A stretch of DNA of 11,658 bases from Halocafeteria seosinensis. Taxonomy: Eukaryota > Sar > Bigyra > Bicosoecida. This document shows positions 8,135-11,658 of this stretch, in pieces (the stretch's first letter is position 1; each line of letters starts with the position of its first letter). Location of the stretch: NCBI GenBank assembly GCA_001687465.1, contig LVLI01001126.1:1-11658 (forward strand), read 5' to 3'. Made by a program: the position numbers and the translations under genes. The notes beneath the pieces are model-generated. The model was given only the letters and a program-made list of their open reading frames with translations. It had not been told where the DNA came from and ran no database searches.

Positions 8135-8156
8135 GTGTAATTTTAAGTGTAATTTT
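8135..8156. repeat. Two GTGTAATTTT motifs abutting the fold-back element
   Basis: GTGTAATTTT at 8135-8144 and 8147-8156, 12 bp apart. The second ends exactly where the fold-back arm begins at 8157. The same motif recurs five times at 9956-10022 beside a different fold-back element. Confidence 0.75.
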
Positions 8157-8362
8157 GCGGAAAAGGTGGATATAGGGTATATCCCTGTATGATTGAGGTT
8201 AAGCCCCTTGGTTTTATAATAGAGGATTAAACCCTAGATGTATAGGACTGCTACCTTCAGGTAGCAGGTTCCCTGTGGATTTAGGGTTTTACCCCCTGCT
8301 ATAAAATTTTGGGGATAATCCCCAATTATATTAGGATGTATCCCTTTATCCACCTTTTCCGC
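8157..8362. mobile_element. 206-bp palindromic fold-back element, MITE-like
   Basis: The ends are inverted copies: 8157-8178 (GCGGAAAAGGTGGAT and so on) pairs with 8341-8362 at 20 of 22 positions. The pairing continues inward almost without a break: the region around GCCCCTTGGTTTTATA pairs with TATAAAATTTTGGGG, and AAACCCTA pairs with TAGGGTTT. The centre is a 7-bp hairpin, GCTACCT-TC-AGGTAGC, at 8250-8265. The whole unit is therefore one long imperfect palindrome with no coding capacity. This fits a non-autonomous fold-back transposon or an ancient inverted duplication. I see no clear target-site duplication (flanks AATTTT and CAGATA), so transposition is inferred from shape only. Confidence 0.7.
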
Positions 8363-9354
8363 CAGATATTCTCTCTCTGATGCCAATTGGGTCAATTTAA
8401 GAGTCTGGAAGTCGTGTTTGTTCCGCGGCGAACATCCGCCAGCTCAGTGGAACTGGAAGCCCCACCGAACTTCAGACACGTGAGATTGAGACATGTTGAG
8501 TCCGCCAAAAAGCATCTAGTCTCAACTCACAACGAATCCAACCAATGTGTACAGCTGTATTGACAACTATTGGAGTTATTCAAGTATAGTAGTATATCCA
8601 ACAATTGGCAGCGTTGTACAACTGTTGTATCATACATGTACGTCCGTAGATGCAGCAGGAAGCAGAATCGGTGATGGACTAACTGCCGTAGATGGGTAGA
8701 GTGAAATACCACCCGGGACTATGCGTTCAGATGAGTAATTGATGGGAATTTTACCGCGACTAATATACCATCCACCCAAGAACCGGTCTACCGATGGGCA
8801 AGAATCATCTGTCGTTGGGCGCTTTGTGACACTGTTTGTTTCTGAAGAATCCTACATCAACATTGTTCGTTGCTAAACTTTGGGGACGCAAACAGACCGT
8901 GCTCAATTCCAAAGGTAAGAAAATCTTCTTAGCCATTCGTTTTAGCTTGCCGTAGTAGTCCGTGGGCCGTACTAGGCTTTACTTGCTTTAAGGGGGAACT
9001 CTGCCCGTAACAGATACAGAAACTGCACTGATGGTAGCACTCTCCCCTATGGTGGAATTATTGAGCGGGAGAGAAATCCACTACTATTGTATGCATTGCT
9101 TAGTATCCCGGGTAAGTGCCGATTAATACATTTGTATGGATGGGAAGTGTACGAAACGTTTTAAATGACATTGTGGGCGCAGGCATGGCTCCTCCCCCGA
9201 TGCCTCCTGAGCTTAACCAGTGCTGTGTTCCCCCTCGGCGCATGTCAGCAAGGCTGCAGGAACAGCGGGCCCGTCGCTGCTTAACACGGGCGCTTACCGC
9301 TCCTCGTTAAGAGGATGTGGTTAACTTCCCGGCCGGTGGGCTATCTGTCACATT

Positions 9355-9366
9355 TGTGTGTGTGTG
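9355..9366. repeat. Short TG microsatellite, six units
   Basis: TGTGTGTGTGTG embedded in T-rich flanks. Minor simple repeat. Confidence 0.7.
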
Positions 9367-9496
9367 TTTTAAATTCATAAGCCGTCCGTTACGTGGACCG
9401 ATACAGCTCGAATTCCATGGAAGTCACAGAGGCCACCAGACAGCGATAGTCTGATACATGAACGCAAACTGGAAGGAGTTCATACATGGTGCTCTA

Positions 9497-9530
9497 ACGC
9501 TCTTCAAAGACCTGCAGGGTCTCAGAGCGT
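9497..9530. repeat. Nested stem-loop
   Basis: ACGCTCT (9497-9503) pairs with AGAGCGT (9524-9530). Inside it AGACC (9508-9512) pairs with GGTCT (9518-9522) around the loop TGCAG. That is twelve base pairs with one small asymmetric internal loop. It may be structural RNA, a decayed palindromic repeat or chance. Confidence 0.5.
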
Positions 9531-9838
9531 CGCAGACCGGTGGGCCAATAGAGAACACTGGCTTGTCTTTACCACTTCTTAACGTGTAGCGTGTTCTCCA
9601 TCATATACACCGGTTGTTGTCCAAAGATCAAAGTCCAGTATATAGCGTATGATCCTGTGTGTATTGGACGGATAAGTCGCTGAATCAAACCAGATAGTTG
9701 TGGGGTACGTAAAGGACATTACACTTATTGTCGGTGTAACCAGTTAGAGTACGCAGAATCGTCTTCAGCATGTCGCTTGAGGAAGAGATTACATTGTTCA
9801 ATACGCATATGAACGTAACATTAAGCTAAGAAAGTCAC

Positions 9839-9954
9839 GTTATATAAGACTAGAGGAAAAATGGTGAATTTTTGATGTAATGACTTTTCGCTACGCTCAA
9901 AGCCAAACATCAAAAACGCTGACGCTATTCACCATTTTTCCTTTTTCCATATAA
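9839..9954. mobile_element. Second fold-back element, about 116 bp
   Basis: GGAAAAATGGTGAAT (9855-9869) is the exact reverse complement of 9927-9941. TTTTTGATG (9869-9877) pairs with CATCAAAAA (9908-9916); the right arm carries about 10 extra bases (CGCTGACGCT) between the two paired blocks. Outer TTATAT and ATATAA extend the symmetry. No coding capacity. The sequence is unrelated to the 206-bp element at 8157, but both sit beside GTGTAATTTT arrays. A third arm copy, ATTCACCATTTTTC, lies at 10081-10094. Confidence 0.65.
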
Positions 9955-9955
9955 A

Positions 9956-10022
9956 GTGTAATTTTAAAGTGTAATTTTCAAAAGTGTAATTTTCAAAGTG
10001 AAATTTTCGAAAGTGTAATTTT
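9956..10022. repeat. Array of five GTGTAATTTT-type motifs
   Basis: Copies begin at 9956, 9969, 9984, 9998 (variant GTGAAATTTT) and 10013, spaced 13-15 bp. The array starts two bases after the right end of the fold-back element. It is the mirror arrangement of the pair at 8135-8156, which lies at the left end of the other fold-back element. Confidence 0.75.
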
Positions 10023-10289
10023 AAAATTATAAAGTTAAATTTTAAGATTTTGATTTATANAAATTTTGAAGTGTAAAAAAATTCACCATTTTTCAAAAGT
10101 GGAGAAAATCTTATATTAAATCTTATGTTGAAACTTTTATAGTTTAATTCTATATATTTTATTAAAATCTCTTTAAGTAGAAATTTTTAATGATTTTGTG
10201 AAATCGTTTTGATTGTAAGTATTGTTTTACCATCAGCGGTAACCAGAAGCTGTATATCATTTTGGATAATGTATATGTATGATTTAACG
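10023..10289. other. AT-rich spacer, no gene
   Basis: Very AT-rich DNA containing the third copy of the fold-back arm at 10081-10094 and the unresolved base. No open frame worth naming. It leads into the 385-bp tandem array. Confidence 0.5.
10060..10060. other. Unresolved base (N)
   Basis: The single ambiguous base of the window, in AT-rich repeat DNA. It marks an uncertain spot in the assembly. Confidence 0.95.
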
Positions 10290-11393
10290 TTTATTTGTCG
10301 TGTATTAGCGATTTCCCACCACACCAACCAAACAGAGCAAGATTGAATTGATTGAATAGGCAATCTTTTGATTGTTCGGTATTTGTAGGTCATTTACAAG
10401 GTGAAATAGGCAATGAACAACTACTTTGTACATTGATTACTCTTCTCAACTCTCTAAAGCACCTATCAAAAGTATTACATTTTAATTCCATCTTATATTT
10501 ATTTAGCAGGGTCAATTAGAAATTCAATCTTTGGATTGAACAGGCAATCTTTTGATTGTTTGGTTGGGAAAAAATGGTATTGACTCTATACAGCATATAG
10601 AAAATGTAATCAAGCCCTCTCCGTTGTTGATGAGGTAGTTTATTGTTTGATTTATCTGTGTGTCAAGTATTGGACTTATCTGTTGTGAATTGACGATTTC
10701 CCACCACACCAACCAAACAGAGCAAGATTGAATTGATTGAATAGGCAATCTTTTGATTGTTCGGTATTTGTAGCTTGTATAAAAGGTGATATAGGCAATG
10801 AACAACTACTTTGTACATCGCTTAATCTTGTCAATTCTCTAAAGAACCTATTAAAAGTATTACATTTCAATTACATCATCCATATTTGGAGTACAGTCAA
10901 TCAGAAATTCAATCTTTAGATTGAGCAGGCAATCTTTTGATTGTTTGGTTATGAAAAATTCTATTCACTCTATACAGCATATACAAAATGTAATCAAGCC
11001 CTCTCTGTTATTGATGAGGTAGTTTATTGTTTGATTTATCTATGTGTTAAATATGGGGGTTATCTGTTGTGAATTGACGATTTCCCACCATACCAACCAA
11101 ACAGAGCAAGATTGAAATTCATTGAATTGATTGAATAGGCAATCTTTTGATTGTTCGGTATTTGTAGCTCGTATAAAAGGTGATATAGGCAATGAACAAC
11201 TACTTTGTACATTGCTTAATCTTTTCAACTCTCTAAAGAACCTATTAAAAGTATTACATTTCAATTACATCATCCATATTTGGAGTACAGTCAATCAGAA
11301 ATTCAATCTTTAGATTGAACAGGCAATCTTTTGATTGTTTGGTTATGAAAAATTCTATTAACTCTATACAGCATATACAAAATGTAATCAAGC
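10290..11393. repeat. Tandem array, period about 385 bp, three copies (last truncated)
   Basis: The landmark GATTTCCCACCA (its first 11 bases are visible in copy 1) begins units at 10310, 10695 and 11079, giving periods of 385 and 384 bp. Copies 2 and 3 are nearly identical apart from a roughly 10-bp insertion in copy 3. Copy 1 is clearly more diverged. Copy 3 follows the others as far as AATGTAATCAAGC near 11393 and then departs abruptly. Open frames on both strands repeat with the array but are broken by the insertion and show no protein-level conservation, so the array is treated as non-coding satellite-like DNA. Confidence 0.9.
10358..11343. repeat. Six copies of a 23-bp core with a central palindrome
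   Basis: AGGCAATCTTTTGATTGTT followed by C/T and GGT begins at 10358, 10542, 10743, 10927, 11137 and 11321, twice in each 385-bp unit. The copies alternate between a form ending CGGT and a form ending TGGT. The core contains CAATC-TTTT-GATTG, a perfect 5-bp stem with a T4 loop. Before the second core of each unit lies another small hairpin of the type TCAATC-TTTA-GATTGA. The alternation shows that the unit arose by an older half-unit duplication of this segment. Confidence 0.85.
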
Positions 11394-11658
11394 GGCGACG
11401 AGCAGGATTCAATAGTGGGATTGTTCATATAACTAGATGTTATTCCACAGGGGTTATTGAAGAAAAAGTGGACAGGTGGTGTATGTGGAGCGGCTGCTGG
11501 TCATCGTAATGGTAAAGTATATATCACGCGCTCCTATTCAACAGGAGAGATTGTTGGTTCCAGAAGTGGTGGTATCGTAGGTGGTAATACTGGTCACACT
11601 AATGGATATGTTCATATTCAAGAATGGTAGTACTGGACAAATGTCTGCCGCATATAGT
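11394..11658 (+). pseudogene. GLUG-repeat protein fragment, frame-broken and cut by the window end
   Basis: Three frames together read as consecutive GLUG-type repeats. The first segment contains NSGIVHITRCYSTGVI. One base out of register from 11475 comes GGVCGAAAGHRNGKVYITRS, then YSTGEI, then GGIVGGNTGHTNGYVHIQE, stopping at TAG (11628-11630). A third frame continues with GSTGQMSAAYS to the window end. Repeat starts GGVCG (11475) and GGIVG (11568) are 93 bp, or 31 residues, apart. The GLUG motif is known in bacterial surface and IgA-peptidase-like proteins and in some giant-virus and protist proteins, where it usually forms arrays of beta-rich repeats. With two frameshifts in about 230 bp this looks like a decayed gene, unless they are assembly errors. 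The 5' part is missing: the tandem array abuts it directly. Confidence 0.65.

Larger units (their letters stand above)
8363..9838. other. Non-AT-rich block without a supportable gene
   Basis: Composition returns to that of the first part of the window. Plus-strand stop-to-stop runs such as 8520-8699, 8989-9126, 9116-9310, 9373-9582 and 9552-9812 (the last cut by TGA at 9681) contain protein-like text. Each is short, most lack ATG, and all are within chance expectation. They could be scraps of a decayed gene, but nothing identifies it. Other contents are a short TG run (9355-9366) and a nested hairpin (9497-9530). Confidence 0.4.

Noticed and set aside
8226-8291. AAACCCTA and TTTAGGGTTT resembling plant-type telomere repeats
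   Set aside because: They are single units that form opposite arms of the 206-bp palindrome, not a telomeric array.
8520-8699. Plus-strand 59-codon stop-to-stop run without ATG
   Set aside because: Length expected by chance; overlapping runs in other frames look equally protein-like.
9373-9812. Overlapping plus-strand runs with Cys-rich and Trp-rich text, resembling scraps of a transposase or zinc-binding protein
   Set aside because: Short, without ATG, with a TGA in the middle, and no recognisable catalytic or zinc-finger spacing.
10187-11264. Minus-strand frames repeating SCSVWLVWWEI in each unit of the tandem array
   Set aside because: The similarity follows from DNA-level repetition; a roughly 10-bp insertion in copy 3 breaks the frame, so there is no sign of protein-level conservation.
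10358-11343. Regularly spaced 23-bp palindromic repeats suggesting a CRISPR array
   Set aside because: The spacers (about 160-190 bp) are far too long and are themselves repeated; the context is eukaryotic.

Overview
The window looks like nuclear DNA of a eukaryote, most likely a protist, alga or fungus-like organism; the lineage cannot be fixed from the sequence alone. Supporting signs are one gene model with a consensus GT-AG spliceosomal intron, TATA-like boxes, an AATAAA signal just after a stop codon, CA/TG microsatellites, fold-back repeats, and long stretches with no gene. There is no operon structure, no run of Shine-Dalgarno sites, and no recognisable rRNA, tRNA or CRISPR array.

Only two open frames are long enough to be convincing intact genes. 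One is a minus-strand orphan of 230 residues (297-989). The other is a plus-strand two-exon orphan of about 341 residues (4338-5542) whose first exon is only 12 nt. Neither product is recognised. Between them lies a decayed minus-strand coiled-coil gene (1790-3004) that can be followed only by changing frame several times. Downstream, 6718-7593 holds a second frame-broken gene remnant, with an internal 96-bp duplication that has diverged mainly at silent sites.

From about 7560 the base composition changes visibly. A first AT-rich island (about 7560-8362) carries a small acidic ORF (7728-7976), a hairpin, two GTGTAATTTT motifs and a 206-bp palindromic fold-back element. A stretch of ordinary composition (8363-9838) follows with no supportable gene. 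A second AT-rich island (9839-11393) carries another fold-back element, five more GTGTAATTTT-type motifs, and a three-copy tandem array with a period of about 385 bp. Each array unit contains two copies of a 23-bp core that is itself a small palindrome.

The array breaks off at about 11393, directly against a frame-broken fragment of a GLUG-repeat protein that runs off the window end. Overall this reads as a repeat-rich, gene-poor region with two orphan genes among decayed ones. No complete multi-gene system could be identified. The most unusual signals are the repeat families shared between the two AT-rich islands and the GLUG remnant.
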